A DNA stretch of 64,000 nucleotides from JBBQKG01 sp038326655 (GCA_038326655.1 JBBQKG010000004.1:1-64000), one strand, 5' to 3'; numbered from the stretch's first letter, positions 24,852 to 34,726 are shown. Made by a program: numbers and translations. The notes: generated from the sequence alone by a model not told the origin.

Positions 24852-25820
24852 ATGGTCCGCTACATCATCCGCCGCCTGCTGTGGGTCGTGGTGCTGCTGT
24901 TCCTGGTGAGCTTCATCACCTTCCTCATCTTCTATGCGCTGCCCTCCGCCGACCCGGCGACGCTGCGGGCGGGGCGGTCGCCCAATCCCCAGCTGGTCGA
25001 GCAGATCCGGCACAACCTCGGCCTCGACAAATCGCTGCCGCATCAGTACTTCGACTACATGAAGCGGCTCGTGCTCCACTTCGATTTCGGCTACAGCTAC
25101 CAGAACAACATCTCGGTCAAGCAGCAGATCTTGGACCGCCTGCCGGCGTCGATCTCGGTCGCAATCGGCTCCGCGATCGTGTTCCTGATCACCGGCATAG
25201 GGGTCGGCATCATCTCCGCGATCAGGCGGCGCTCGCTGCTCGACCGGGCCACGATGGGCCTGTCCCTGGTGTCGATCTCCGCACCGGTCTATTGGCTCGG
25301 CCTGGTGTCGCTCTACCTCTTCGCCTCCGACATCGGGAAGTTCCCGGTGCCCTTCCTGAAGGGCGCGGGAAGCTACGTGCCGTTCTCGCAGGACCCCTCG
25401 ATCTGGTTCCAGTCGCTGCTGTTGCCCTGGTTCGTGCTGGCCGCGTCGTTCTCGGCGCTGTACGCGCGGCTGCTGCGTGCGAACCTGATCGAGACGATGT
25501 CCGAGGACTACATCCGCACGGCCAGGGCAAAGGGGCTGTCGGAGCGGCGCGTCGTCTTCCGGCACGGAGTCCGCAGTGCGATCAACCCGATCGTCACCGC
25601 CGCCGGCCTCGACCTCGGCGTCCTGCTGGGGGGCACGATCCTCGTGGAGACCGTCTTCAACATTCCCGGCATCGGCCGGCTGGCCTACGACTCGATACAG
25701 AACTCGGACCTGCCGATGATCCAGGGAACGGTCCTGATCGGCGCGCTCTTCATCATCGTCGCGAACCTGATCGTGGACATCATGTACGCGTTCCTCGATC
25801 CACGGGTGCGGTACTCGTAA
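24852..25820 (+). CDS. Oligopeptide/dipeptide ABC transporter permease (DppB/OppB type)
   Basis: This permease of 322 residues begins MVRYIIRRLLWVVVLLFLVSFITF, the classic OppB start. It continues with PQLVEQIRHNLGLDKSLPHQYFDYMKRLV and the coupling loop DYIRTARAKGLSERRVVFRHGVR. Its end is LGGTILVETVFNIPGIGRLAYDSI...DIMYAFLDPRVRYS. ATG 24852 is preferred over a start four codons upstream because GAGAGGA sits at the right distance. The stop shares a base with the next ATG. Confidence 0.93.
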   Translation: MVRYIIRRLLWVVVLLFLVSFITFLIFYALPSADPATLRAGRSPNPQLVEQIRHNLGLDKSLPHQYFDYMKRLVLHFDFGYSYQNNISVKQQILDRLPASISVAIGSAIVFLITGIGVGIISAIRRRSLLDRATMGLSLVSISAPVYWLGLVSLYLFASDIGKFPVPFLKGAGSYVPFSQDPSIWFQSLLLPWFVLAASFSALYARLLRANLIETMSEDYIRTARAKGLSERRVVFRHGVRSAINPIVTAAGLDLGVLLGGTILVETVFNIPGIGRLAYDSIQNSDLPMIQGTVLIGALFIIVANLIVDIMYAFLDPRVRYS

Positions 25821-26881
25821 TGGCGGCGCCGGTGCTGGAGGTCGAGGACCTCGAGGTCGACTTCGCCACCGAGGACGGCGTCGTGCACGCGGTCGGGGGC
25901 ATCTCGCTGAGCGTCGCGCCCGGGCGGATGCTCGGCATCGTAGGAGAGTCCGGCTCCGGCAAGAGCGTATCGATGCTGACCGTGATGGGACTGACCCGTG
26001 CCGAGAACGCGACCATCTCCGGCTCGGCGCGGCTCGAGGGACGCGACATCCTCACGCTTCCGACCGACGAGCTGCGCGCGATCCGCGGCAACGACATCGC
26101 GATGATCTTCCAGGACCCGCTGTCGTCTCTGCACCCCCTCTACAAGGTCGGCTGGCAGCTGGTCGAGGCGATCCAGACCCACCAGGACGTGTCGAAGTCG
26201 GCGGCGCGCGCGCGGGCGATCGAGCTGCTTCAGATGGTGGGGATCCCAGACCCGAAGGGGCGAGTGGACAACTACCCCCACGAGTTCTCGGGCGGCATGC
26301 GCCAGCGCGCGATGATCGCGATGGCGCTAACGAACGACCCCAAGGTGCTGATCGCCGACGAGCCCACGACGGCGCTCGACGTCACCGTGCAGGCGCAGAT
26401 CCTCGACCTGATCGCGCGCCTCCAACAAGAGCGCGACATGGCGGTCGTGCTGATCACGCACGACCTCGGCGTGGTCGCCGAGCACGCCGACGAGATCGCA
26501 GTGATGTATGCCGGAAAGGTGGTCGAGCGTGGCCCGGCGACGGTGATCTTCGACGCCCCCGAGCACCCCTACACGTGGGGGCTGCTGCGATCGATCCCGC
26601 GCCTGGACCGTACCCGCGGCGAGCCACTGGTGCCGATCCCGGGACGTCCCCCGAGCCTGATCGCGCTCCCGGGCGGATGCTCGTTCAATCCGCGCTGCCC
26701 GTATGTGCTCGACCGACACCGCCGCGTCGAGCCGGAGCTCGAGCCGGTAAACGACCAGAACGACCACTCCGTCGCGTGCCTGCTCCAGCCCTCCACCCGC
26801 CGGCAACTCTGGGCCGAGCTGCGGGAAGGAAAGCTTCCCGAGACGGCACGCGAAAGCGTCGCGTTGAAGGACACGGTGTGA
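25820..26881 (+). CDS. Peptide ABC transporter ATPase (OppD/DppD type)
   Basis: This is the first of two ATPases energising the peptide importer. The 353-residue protein has Walker A GESGSGKS, signature EFSGGMRQR, Walker B LIADEPTTALDVTVQAQI and the oligopeptide-family C-terminal domain with CSFNPRCPYVLDRHRRVEPEL. In this family the cysteine-containing C-terminal segment can hold an iron-sulfur cluster; here cysteines occur in GGCSFNPRCPY and SVACLL. It overlaps oppB by one base and the next ATPase gene by four. Confidence 0.93.
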   Translation: MAAPVLEVEDLEVDFATEDGVVHAVGGISLSVAPGRMLGIVGESGSGKSVSMLTVMGLTRAENATISGSARLEGRDILTLPTDELRAIRGNDIAMIFQDPLSSLHPLYKVGWQLVEAIQTHQDVSKSAARARAIELLQMVGIPDPKGRVDNYPHEFSGGMRQRAMIAMALTNDPKVLIADEPTTALDVTVQAQILDLIARLQQERDMAVVLITHDLGVVAEHADEIAVMYAGKVVERGPATVIFDAPEHPYTWGLLRSIPRLDRTRGEPLVPIPGRPPSLIALPGGCSFNPRCPYVLDRHRRVEPELEPVNDQNDHSVACLLQPSTRRQLWAELREGKLPETARESVALKDTV

Positions 26882-27906
26882 GCGAGCCGCTCGTGGAGGT
26901 CCGCGACCTCGTCAAGCACTTCCCGATCACACGGGGAATCCTCTTCCAGCGCCAGGTTGGCGCGGTGCACGCCGTCGACGGCGTCTCCTTCGACGTCATG
27001 CGTGGCGAGACGCTCGGCCTGGTCGGCGAGACCGGTTGCGGCAAGAGCACCACGGCCCGCCTCGTAATGCGCCTGCTGGACCCGACCAGCGGGACGATCC
27101 GCTTCGACGGCCGTGACATCTCACTCCTCAAGCGACGTGAGCTCAAGCCACTCCGGCGTGAGATGCAGCTGATCTTCCAGGACCCCTACTCCTCCCTCAA
27201 TCCACGGAAGACGATCGGCGCGATCATCGGCGAGCCGTTCGTGATCCACGGCCTCGAGGAAGGAAGGGCTTCGCGGCGCAAGGCGGTCCAGGAGCTGATG
27301 GAGCAGGTCGGCCTCAACCCCGAGCACTACAACCGCTACCCGCACGAGTTCTCCGGCGGGCAGCGGCAACGGATCGGCGTAGCGCGCGCGATCGCGCTGA
27401 AGCCGAAGCTCGTGATCGCAGATGAGCCCGTGTCGGCGCTCGACGTCTCGATCCAGGCACAGATTCTCAACCTGCTGCGCGACCTCCAGCAGCGGCTCGG
27501 GCTCACGATGATCCTGATCGCCCACGACCTGTCGGTCGTGCGGCACATGTGCGATCGGATCGCCGTGATGTACCTCGGGAAGATCGTCGAGCTGGCACGA
27601 AACGAGGCGCTCTACGACCATCCGCGCCATCCCTACACGGGCGCGCTGCTCTCCGCCGTGCCCGTTCCCGACCCGCATCTCGCCCAGGCGCGACGCCGCG
27701 AGGTGCCGCCCGGAGACGTGCCCAGCCCGACCAATCCGCCCCGCGCGTGCCGCTTCCACCCCCGCTGCCCGAAGGCGCAGGAGATCTGCTCGCAGGTCGA
27801 GCCCCCGCTCGAGGCCAAGGGCGGCGGGACGATCGCTGCCTGCCACTTCCCGCTCACGCGCGAAGAGGCGGCAGAGCGCATCGCGACAGCGACCGTCGCG
27901 AACTAG
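26878..27906 (+). CDS. Peptide ABC transporter ATPase (OppF/DppF type)
   Basis: This second ATPase of 342 residues has Walker A GETGCGKSTTAR and the signature EFSGGQRQRIGVARAIAL. Walker B is LVIADEPVSALDVSIQAQI, and the C-terminal domain contains RACRFHPRCPKAQEICSQVEP with three cysteines. GTG 26878 overlaps the OppD stop as GTGA, and the family N-terminus (LVEVRDLVKHFPI) follows at once. It completes the ABC importer. It ends 14 bases from the convergent universal stress protein gene. Confidence 0.94.
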   Translation: MSEPLVEVRDLVKHFPITRGILFQRQVGAVHAVDGVSFDVMRGETLGLVGETGCGKSTTARLVMRLLDPTSGTIRFDGRDISLLKRRELKPLRREMQLIFQDPYSSLNPRKTIGAIIGEPFVIHGLEEGRASRRKAVQELMEQVGLNPEHYNRYPHEFSGGQRQRIGVARAIALKPKLVIADEPVSALDVSIQAQILNLLRDLQQRLGLTMILIAHDLSVVRHMCDRIAVMYLGKIVELARNEALYDHPRHPYTGALLSAVPVPDPHLAQARRREVPPGDVPSPTNPPRACRFHPRCPKAQEICSQVEPPLEAKGGGTIAACHFPLTREEAAERIATATVAN

Positions 27907-27919
27907 TGGCCCTGCGCGA

Positions 27920-28351
27920 CTAGGACGTCCGCACGATCAGCACGCTGCAGGGCGCGTGATGGGAGACCTTGTCGGGGACGCTCCCGAGCAGGAAGCGCTT
28001 CGCGCCGGTCATTCCCCTGTTGCCCACCACGATCATGTCGGCGCCGTTCTCCTCGGCGACGTCGAGCAGCGCATCGGCGGGGTCGCCCTTGCGAGCATGG
28101 CACTCGGTGTCGACGCCACGCGCGTGCAGCGCGCCGGCGGCCGAGTCGAGCACGCTGTCCACCTGCACGTCCGGGCCGACGAGCCATTGCGCGCGTTCCG
28201 GCGCATCGTCTGACACGCGCGCGCCGGCGATCGGCTCGTAGGCGCTCACGATGTGGAGCTTCGCGCCCGTGCTCTTGGCGAGATCGCCCGCTTCGCGAAG
28301 TGCCTGCTCCGCGGTGGCAGAGCCGTCCGTGCCGACCACGATCACCTTCAT
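27920..28351 (-). CDS. Universal stress protein (UspA family)
   Basis: This 143-residue single-domain Usp begins MKVIVVGTDGSATAEQAL and ends with the ATP-binding pattern VVGNRGMTGAKRFLLGSVPDKVSHHAPCSVLIVR (G-2x-G-9x-GS). ATP-binding Usp proteins respond to starvation, hypoxia and redox stress, though none of these is shown here. ATG 28351 overlaps the stop of the upstream hydrolase gene as ATGA, so the two are co-translated. Confidence 0.93.
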   Translation of the reverse strand: MKVIVVGTDGSATAEQALREAGDLAKSTGAKLHIVSAYEPIAGARVSDDAPERAQWLVGPDVQVDSVLDSAAGALHARGVDTECHARKGDPADALLDVAEENGADMIVVGNRGMTGAKRFLLGSVPDKVSHHAPCSVLIVRTS

Positions 28352-29196
28352 ACGGGCTGTTCCTCGGGCGCGGGCACGGCCGTTGCGACGAAGCCTGCGA
28401 TTTCGCTCGCCACGCGCTCGGGCTCGTCCTCCATCAGGAAATGGCCGGCCTGCTCGAGCACCACGAGCTGCGCGCCGGGCAGCTCCTTCTGGAACCGGTA
28501 CGCACCGCCGACCGGCGCGAACTCGTCCTTCGCGCCCCACACGATCTTCGCCGGCACGCCGAGCGCTGTCAGCTTGCCGCGATAGGGCTCGAGCTTCTCG
28601 AAGTCACCGGAGCGGTACATGTCGAGCTGACTTTGCTTGCGGTCCTCGTCGCCGTAGGCCTTCCAGTATTCGTCGACGGCGTCGTCGGGAAGCGATGGGC
28701 TGACCTGGCGGAGTGCCGCGCCCAGCAGGTCGCGGCTCACGTTGGCGAGGAACTGCTCGCCCTCACCCGGCGTGCGCAGCGCCTGCGCCATCCCGTGCCA
28801 CCGGCCGTCGGGGAAGAAGCCGGAGTCGGTGATCGCAAGCGCGGTCACCGCGGAGGGGTTGTCGCACGCCCAGCGCAGGCCGATCAGCCCGCCCCAGTCG
28901 TGCACGCCCAGGATCACCCGGTCGAGCCCGAGCGCATTGCGGAAGCGCTCCACGTTTTCCACCTGCTGCTCCCACGTGCCGGGCAGCACCGGCGGCGAGT
29001 CGCCGAACCCGGGCAGGTCCGGCGCGACTGCGCGCGCGCCCGCCTCGGCGACGGCCGGCAGCACCTTGCGCCAGACGTAGGACGAGGTCGGATAGCCGTG
29101 GAGGAACAGCGCCGTGTGGCCGGAGCCGTCCCAGCCGTCGGGAAGCGCCTCCCGATAGGCGATGCCGTCGACTTTCTTCAAGGACTCTCCTGCCAC
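28348..29196 (-). CDS. Alpha/beta hydrolase, haloalkane-dehalogenase-like
   Basis: This 282-residue alpha/beta hydrolase has an Asp nucleophile: GVHDWGGLIGLRWA replaces the usual GxSxG, as in haloalkane dehalogenases and epoxide hydrolases. The oxyanion segment is LFLHGYPTSSYVWRKVLP, the acid probably lies in WGAKDEFAPVGG, and the catalytic His is in VLEQAGHFLMEDEPERV. The Trp after the nucleophile favours dehalogenase over epoxide hydrolase, but the substrate cannot be read from sequence. The start is GTG 29196, 22 bases from the divergent tRNA gene. Confidence 0.85.
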   Translation of the reverse strand: MAGESLKKVDGIAYREALPDGWDGSGHTALFLHGYPTSSYVWRKVLPAVAEAGARAVAPDLPGFGDSPPVLPGTWEQQVENVERFRNALGLDRVILGVHDWGGLIGLRWACDNPSAVTALAITDSGFFPDGRWHGMAQALRTPGEGEQFLANVSRDLLGAALRQVSPSLPDDAVDEYWKAYGDEDRKQSQLDMYRSGDFEKLEPYRGKLTALGVPAKIVWGAKDEFAPVGGAYRFQKELPGAQLVVLEQAGHFLMEDEPERVASEIAGFVATAVPAPEEQPV

Positions 29197-29201
29197 GGAC
29201 C

Positions 29202-29207
29202 TAGAAT
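29202..29207 (+). promoter_or_regulatory. -10 box candidate of the tRNA-Arg gene
   Basis: TAGAAT lies 11 bases upstream of the tRNA 5' end, where a -10 element is expected. No clear -35 partner is visible. Confidence 0.35.
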
Positions 29208-29218
29208 CTATCGCGCAG

Positions 29219-29292
<74 letters not shown>

Positions 29293-29385
29293 TTTCGATT
29301 GCGCGCGTTGTGCGTTGAAGCGCAGGGGCGGTCTTCAGGACTCGGTACGGCTTGCCGGCCGCAAGCGCGTAGAGCTACGGAACGC

Positions 29386-30021
29386 TCAGCCGGCGGCGGT
29401 CCAATGGGCGATCTTCGACTGCGCCTTGCGCAGGGCGATCGCACCCTCGCAGACCGCTGCGTGGAGGGCATTCTCGACCCGGTCCTTGCCCCTCGCACCG
29501 GGCTGCCGCTCGGGCCACAGGTTCCTCTGCGAGTTGCTGCCGCCGAGCTCGAGCGAGATCAGGTGGTCGATCTCGTACTCGCCCGGGTAGTGGCGCCTGA
29601 TGCCGTAGGAGAGGTAGACCCGTCGCTTCAGCGATTCGGAGACGTTGCGGGCCCGCCGTGAGTAGCCGGGCCTGCAGACCTGGCCCGCAGTCGCGCGCCT
29701 GAAGACGCCGCCGGGAGTGCAGCGGTAGTCGGGCAACCGGCCCCGCCTGCAGCGCCCCTTGAACAGCGCCGGCCCACCGCCCGCGGAATCCGGGCGGAGG
29801 CAGGGACATGGGAGCGACTCGCAGTAGATGCCGTCTCCGTCAGGATCGGCGGTGTCCTTGTGAAGCTGCGCCTCGCGCTGGTTCGAGTAGTCGGAACAGG
29901 CCCGAGCCGCCACTGCCTCTGGGCGTACCTCGGATCCGCGTGCGGCGCCGGCGATCGCCACGGCCAGCGCGGCTGAGATCGCAAGGAACACCACGACTTT
30001 CGCACGGCTCTTGAGCAACAC
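29386..30021 (-). CDS. Secreted protein with Excalibur calcium-binding motif and HNH nuclease domain
   Basis: This 211-residue secreted protein has an N-terminal signal peptide (VVVFLAISAALAVAIAGAARG). An Excalibur-like region follows (CSDYSNQREAQ...DPDGDGIYCESLPC; Dx-Dx-DG calcium loop closed by cysteines, about 42-75). The C-terminal HNH-type domain has YEIDHLISLELGGSNSQRNLWPE and then KDRVENALHAAVCEG. The His after Asp and the Asn of NLWPE are candidate catalytic residues. The domain pair suggests a calcium-dependent extracellular nuclease, possibly for DNA scavenging. GTG 30021 gives a normal signal peptide. No immunity gene is adjacent. Confidence 0.8.
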   Translation of the reverse strand: MLLKSRAKVVVFLAISAALAVAIAGAARGSEVRPEAVAARACSDYSNQREAQLHKDTADPDGDGIYCESLPCPCLRPDSAGGGPALFKGRCRRGRLPDYRCTPGGVFRRATAGQVCRPGYSRRARNVSESLKRRVYLSYGIRRHYPGEYEIDHLISLELGGSNSQRNLWPERQPGARGKDRVENALHAAVCEGAIALRKAQSKIAHWTAAG

Positions 30022-30086
30022 CTCGGCAAGAGTGTGCCCAATCGTTCGGTCTCCAGGCTCACGAGGGCCGCGGTCCGTTCGTTACC

Positions 30087-30494
30087 GTGCATGGACTCGT
30101 GGCGGACCTGGATCAGTTCTCCCGCGGCCTCGAGGCCTTGAACAAGGGTGACGTCGAGACGTTCCTCGAGGGTATGCACCCGGAGATCGAGTTCATCCCC
30201 AGGCGGGCGCCCGTCCAGGGCGCGTATCAGGGTCACGACGGGGTGCGGGAGTTCTTCGCAGACAACGCCGAGAACCTCGACGTCTTCGAGGTGCGGATCG
30301 ACGAGCTCCACGAGGTGGAGGACCAAGTCGTGGCGATCGGCTCGGTGCGCATCAAGGGGAAGGGCAGCGGCGCCGAGGTGACGGTGCCGACCGCAACCGT
30401 GATCGCCTTCCGCGACGGCAAGATCATCCGTTTCGAGGAGCTGGGCGACCGAGCGCGCGCGCTCCGCGCGGCCGGAGCCGAGCCGCCCGACTAG
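30087..30494 (+). CDS. NTF2/SnoaL-like protein
   Basis: This 135-residue protein is of SnoaL-like type: LDQFSRGLEALNKGDVETFLEGMHPEIEFIPRRAPVQGAYQGHDGVREFF is the usual first half, and VVAIGSVRIKGKGSGAEV...VIAFRDGKIIRFEELGDRARAL the second. The HPEIEF and GHDGVREF turns are characteristic. The enzymatic role is unknown. GTG 30087 or GTG 30099 could be the start. The stop codon lies in CTAG (30491-30494), shared with the stop of convergent pyrE. Confidence 0.78.
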   Translation: MHGLVADLDQFSRGLEALNKGDVETFLEGMHPEIEFIPRRAPVQGAYQGHDGVREFFADNAENLDVFEVRIDELHEVEDQVVAIGSVRIKGKGSGAEVTVPTATVIAFRDGKIIRFEELGDRARALRAAGAEPPD

Positions 30495-31057
30495 CGGTCT
30501 GGCCGCTCCGGGTAGACGTCGTCGATCGTGAACAGCGGACGGTAGGGCACGCCCTCTCCGAGCGCGCGCTCGATCGCCTCGCCGCCGCCGGCGAGCCGGT
30601 CGACGATCGCGAGCGCTCCCGCGAGCGCGATGCCCTCCTGCTTCAGCCGCTCGATCGCCTCGATCAGCGACCCACCGGTGGTGACCGTGTCCTCGACCAC
30701 GAGCACGCGCTCGCCCTCGTCGATCTCCGGTCCCTCGACCCAGCGCTGCAGCCCGTGCTCCTTGCGGTCCTTGCGGACGAAGAAGGCCGTGAGCGCGCCT
30801 GCGGGGGCCGATCCGATCGCCGCGCACGCGATCGGCACGGCGCCCATGACGGGGCCGCCGACGGCCCCTGCGCCGACCCGCGCGGCCTCCTCGTACACGA
30901 GCGCGCCGGCCGCTCGGAACGGCTCCGGCAGCAGCAGCGTGCGCCGCACGTCGACGTAATACTGGGCCTTGCGGCCGCTCGAAAGGGTCACCTCTCCCAC
31001 CACGAGCGCGTGCTCGCGGAGGGCGTCCAGCAACGTTTGACGAGAATCGATCGGCAT
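30491..31057 (-). CDS. pyrE: Orotate phosphoribosyltransferase PyrE
   Basis: PyrE converts orotate and PRPP to orotidine-5'-phosphate in pyrimidine synthesis. The 188-residue protein has LSSGRKAQYYVDVRR, the substrate loop FFVRKDRKEHGLQRWVEG and the PRPP motif VLVVEDTVTTGGSLIEAIERL. It stands alone here, apart from other pyr genes. It is divergent from the patatin-like gene, with 50 bases between the starts. Confidence 0.95.
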   Translation of the reverse strand: MPIDSRQTLLDALREHALVVGEVTLSSGRKAQYYVDVRRTLLLPEPFRAAGALVYEEAARVGAGAVGGPVMGAVPIACAAIGSAPAGALTAFFVRKDRKEHGLQRWVEGPEIDEGERVLVVEDTVTTGGSLIEAIERLKQEGIALAGALAIVDRLAGGGEAIERALGEGVPYRPLFTIDDVYPERPDR

Positions 31058-31083
31058 CCGGTTGCTCCGCGGCAGGGCGCCGC

Positions 31084-31089
31084 TATGCT
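31084..31089 (+). promoter_or_regulatory. -10 box candidate for the patatin-like gene
   Basis: TATGCT lies 18 bases before ATG 31108 in the divergent region with pyrE. No clear -35 element was seen. Confidence 0.35.
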
Positions 31090-31107
31090 AGCCCGACTCT
31101 CGCCCCG

Positions 31108-32247
31108 ATGCCCACCCCTCTCGACACGTTGGACCCCTTCAACATGAAGGTGCAGCTTGCGCGGCTGAACGATGTCGGCGCGCTGGGCCGCCGGATGATG
31201 TCCGACCTCGACTCGGTCCGCACAGCGCGCCGGGCGCTGCTGCCGCTGCCCGTCGTGGACCGGCAGCGAAAGGCGCAGACGAAGATCTTTCCGCCCTTCA
31301 AGGGCCGGCCGATCCCCTCGCTTCGCAACAAGAAGATCGGCCTGGTGCTCTCCGGTGGAAGCGGCGCATGTGTCGCGGTGGCCGGCGTCGCCCGCGCGCT
31401 CGAGGAGGCCGGAATCGAGCCGCAGGCGATCTCTTTTTGCTCCGGCTCGGCGCTGTGGGGGTCGATGATGGCGGCAGGCTTGTCGGCGCAGGAGATGGTC
31501 GACCAGTCGCTCAACTGGCAGCCCGAGGACTACCTCGACATCCAGTGGACGCGGCTGCCGCGCCTTGCGTTCGCGGCGATGCGTGGGTTTTCCGGGATCG
31601 CAAAGGGCGAGGCGATCGCGAAGCTCTTCGACCGCCAGCTGTGGCACATGTCGCTGGGCGAGACCTCGATCCCGGTGTATGCGCCCGTCTACAACATCGA
31701 CCACGGCCGGCTCGAGACCTTCGGATCGAAGCTCACGCCGGATCTGACGGTGGCCGAGATCGTGCGGATCGCGGTCGCGCTGCCGCTCCTGGTGGAGTCC
31801 GTGCGGGTCGAGGACCACCTGTACGCGGACGGCGGCGTCGTCGACGTGTTCCCGGCGCAGCCGCTGCTCGATCACGAGCGCCTCGACCTTGTGATCGGCG
31901 TGAACACGATCCTGCCGCAGGGCTTCGAGGGCGAGGACATCTCGGGGTGGACCGACCGTCGGATGGGCTTCATGACCGCGAGCCGGCAGATCAGCTACGC
32001 CGGCCACCTCGAGTTGGCGCGTCGCAGCGTGCGGCGCCTCGGGCGAAAACTGATCCTGATCGACCCCGTCGACTACACCGAGGTCCACGGCTGGCGCTTC
32101 TACGACCTCTTCATCGACAGGCGCAAATGGCCGCGGCTGATCATGCAGGGCTACGAGCACGCGACCAGCGTGCTCGACCGTTACCGCCGGTCTAGCGCGG
32201 GCCAGAAGAAACGCAGCCGACCGCGCGCGGTCGCGGCGGCGAGCTAG
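31108..32247 (+). CDS. Patatin-like phospholipase family protein with altered nucleophile motif
   Basis: This 379-residue patatin-fold protein has the oxyanion hole KIGLVLSGGSGACVAVAGVARALEEAGI and the catalytic Asp motif VRVEDHLYADGGVVDVFPAQPLL. The nucleophile region, normally GxSxG, reads AISFCSGSALWGSMMAAG. By spacing the serine of CSG is in the catalytic position, but both flanking glycines are replaced (F and S), so activity may be altered. An N-terminal region of about 60 residues precedes the domain. A likely substrate would be a lipid or acyl ester. It converges on the ABC-2 exporter genes. Confidence 0.82.
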   Translation: MPTPLDTLDPFNMKVQLARLNDVGALGRRMMSDLDSVRTARRALLPLPVVDRQRKAQTKIFPPFKGRPIPSLRNKKIGLVLSGGSGACVAVAGVARALEEAGIEPQAISFCSGSALWGSMMAAGLSAQEMVDQSLNWQPEDYLDIQWTRLPRLAFAAMRGFSGIAKGEAIAKLFDRQLWHMSLGETSIPVYAPVYNIDHGRLETFGSKLTPDLTVAEIVRIAVALPLLVESVRVEDHLYADGGVVDVFPAQPLLDHERLDLVIGVNTILPQGFEGEDISGWTDRRMGFMTASRQISYAGHLELARRSVRRLGRKLILIDPVDYTEVHGWRFYDLFIDRRKWPRLIMQGYEHATSVLDRYRRSSAGQKKRSRPRAVAAAS

Positions 32248-32251
32248 CCCG

Positions 32252-33039
32252 CTAAGCGATCAAACGGTCGCGCATCTTCACCGCGAGCAGCGGGTAGATC
32301 AGCGCGGTCAGCACGAGCAGCCAGGCGGCGTTTCCGATCACCGGCCACAGGTCCGGGCCCGTCGCGAGCTCGCGCATCAGGTTCACGAGGTGGTAGAGCG
32401 GCGTGAACCATGCGACCACCTCGAGCGCGTTCGGCAGCTTCGTCAGCGGGAAGAAGATGCCCGAAAAAAGGAACATCGGCGTGACGAACAGCGTGAAGAA
32501 GTAGCTGTAGAGATCGATCTTCGGCACGAGCGCCGTGAAGAGCATGCCGATCACGCCGAAGCATGCGCCGCCCAGCAGCAGGCAGACGGGGATCAAGAGC
32601 GCCCACCACGAGTCGACGAGGCCGAAGGCCGTGATCACGACCAGGAAGCTGGTGCCGTACACGAGCGAGCGAGTCGCGGTCCAGGCGAGCTCGCCGGTGA
32701 CGAGATCGGGGACCTCGACCGGCGTCGCGACGAGCGCGTCGTAGAGCCGGTTCTCGTTCATCTTGATGTAGGTGTTGTATGTGGTCTCGAAGACCGCCGA
32801 CCACATCGCGGCCGACGCGACCAGGCCCGGGGCGATGAAGTTCTTGTAGGGAATGCCCTGGATCGTCGCCAGGTAGGTACCGAGCCCGAAGCCCATCGCG
32901 AAGAGGTAGAAGAGCGGGTCGAGGAAAGTCGGCAGCAGCGCGCCGCGCCACAGCTTGGAGAAGTTCTGGGCGTCGCGGCGCCAGACCCGTGCGGCGATGC
33001 GCGGGCTGGGCGCGACGTGGCGGACGAGCTCGGCCGCGC

Positions 33040-33043
<4 letters not shown>
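32252..33043 (-). CDS. ABC-2 type exporter permease
   Basis: This membrane subunit of 263 residues has six predicted helices of the ABC-2 family. Segments include RDAQNFSKLWRGALLPTFLDPLFYLFAMGFGLG, FIAPGLVASAAMWSAVFETTYNTYIKMNENRLYDALVATPV and FLFSGIFFPLTKLPNALEVVAWFTPLYH, the NodJ/DrrB-like pattern. GTG 33043 overlaps the ATPase stop as GTGA and removes an implausible N-terminal extension. It works with the ATPase upstream; relatives export lipo-oligosaccharides or drugs. Confidence 0.9.
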
Positions 33044-33954
<911 letters not shown>

Positions 33955-33974
33955 GGCGGCGCGGGTCGAGACGG

Positions 33975-34718
33975 TTACACCGTCACCACGAAAGCGAGCG
34001 TGTTGTTCAGTGCGTGCAGCAGGATGCATGGCCAGAGCGAATCCGTCTTGTGGAAGAGCAAGGCAAGCGCCGTTCCGAGAATAGCCAGCTGCACGAACTT
34101 GTCAGGCGCGAGGTGGATCGCGCTGAAGATGATTGCGCTGCCGAGCGCACCGGCCCAGGTGCCCCACGAGCGCCGGAGCGCCTGAAAGAGAAATCCGCGG
34201 AAGAAGAACTCCTCCGCGAACGGGGCGACCACGATCACAAAGGCCCCGGTGAGGACCGCGAGCAGAGTGCTCTCGTTTGCGCCGAGCTGGTCCGGAAGCT
34301 TGTCGGGCGGCGGGTTGACGAGCACGCTGTAGATGCCGGCGAGCACCAGGTAGGCGGCGAAGGCGACCACGACCCAGCCGAGCGCCGAGGGCTTGAAGCG
34401 GCGGAAGCCGAAAGTGCGCAGGTCGACCCGGCCGCCGTCCACCGCGATTGCCCAGGCCGCCCCGACGAGGGCGAAGTCACCGGCCAGCGTCGCGATGAAC
34501 TCGAACGACTTGTTGTCGTTGATGTGGCCGACGCCGGCGGCCGCGTACACGAGCATGATCACGAGCGCGAGCGCGAGCGTTGCGACCAGCATGACGAGCA
34601 CGCCGAGCATGCCCTTCTGGGCGCCCACGGGGAACCAGTGCGGGTCGCGCCCGGCCGGCTCGACGTCGAAGCCGGGAAGGCGCGGGTAGTGGGCGTCCGG
34701 CTGGTCGAGGGCGTCCAT
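33975..34718 (-). CDS. CPBP family intramembrane metalloprotease
   Basis: This 247-residue membrane protein of the CPBP/Abi family (type II CAAX prenyl endopeptidase-like) has the paired glutamates and following arginine in VVAPFAEEFFFRGFLFQALRR, a later histidine in AIIFSAIHLAPDKF, and the closing HALNNTLAF motif. These are the metal and catalytic residues of the family. An N-terminal cytoplasmic region of about 45 residues precedes helix 1. Roles in the family include peptide processing and self-immunity; its place before an ABC exporter fits processing or resistance, but this is inference. ATG 34718 excludes a long shadow extension. Confidence 0.88.
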   Translation of the reverse strand: MDALDQPDAHYPRLPGFDVEPAGRDPHWFPVGAQKGMLGVLVMLVATLALALVIMLVYAAAGVGHINDNKSFEFIATLAGDFALVGAAWAIAVDGGRVDLRTFGFRRFKPSALGWVVVAFAAYLVLAGIYSVLVNPPPDKLPDQLGANESTLLAVLTGAFVIVVAPFAEEFFFRGFLFQALRRSWGTWAGALGSAIIFSAIHLAPDKFVQLAILGTALALLFHKTDSLWPCILLHALNNTLAFVVTV

Positions 34719-34726
34719 CGGCGGCC

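Noticed and set aside
29386..30021. HNH protein as a contact-dependent or polymorphic toxin
   Set aside because: No toxin delivery domain, repeat region or adjacent immunity gene; the Excalibur motif and signal peptide fit a secreted scavenging nuclease better.
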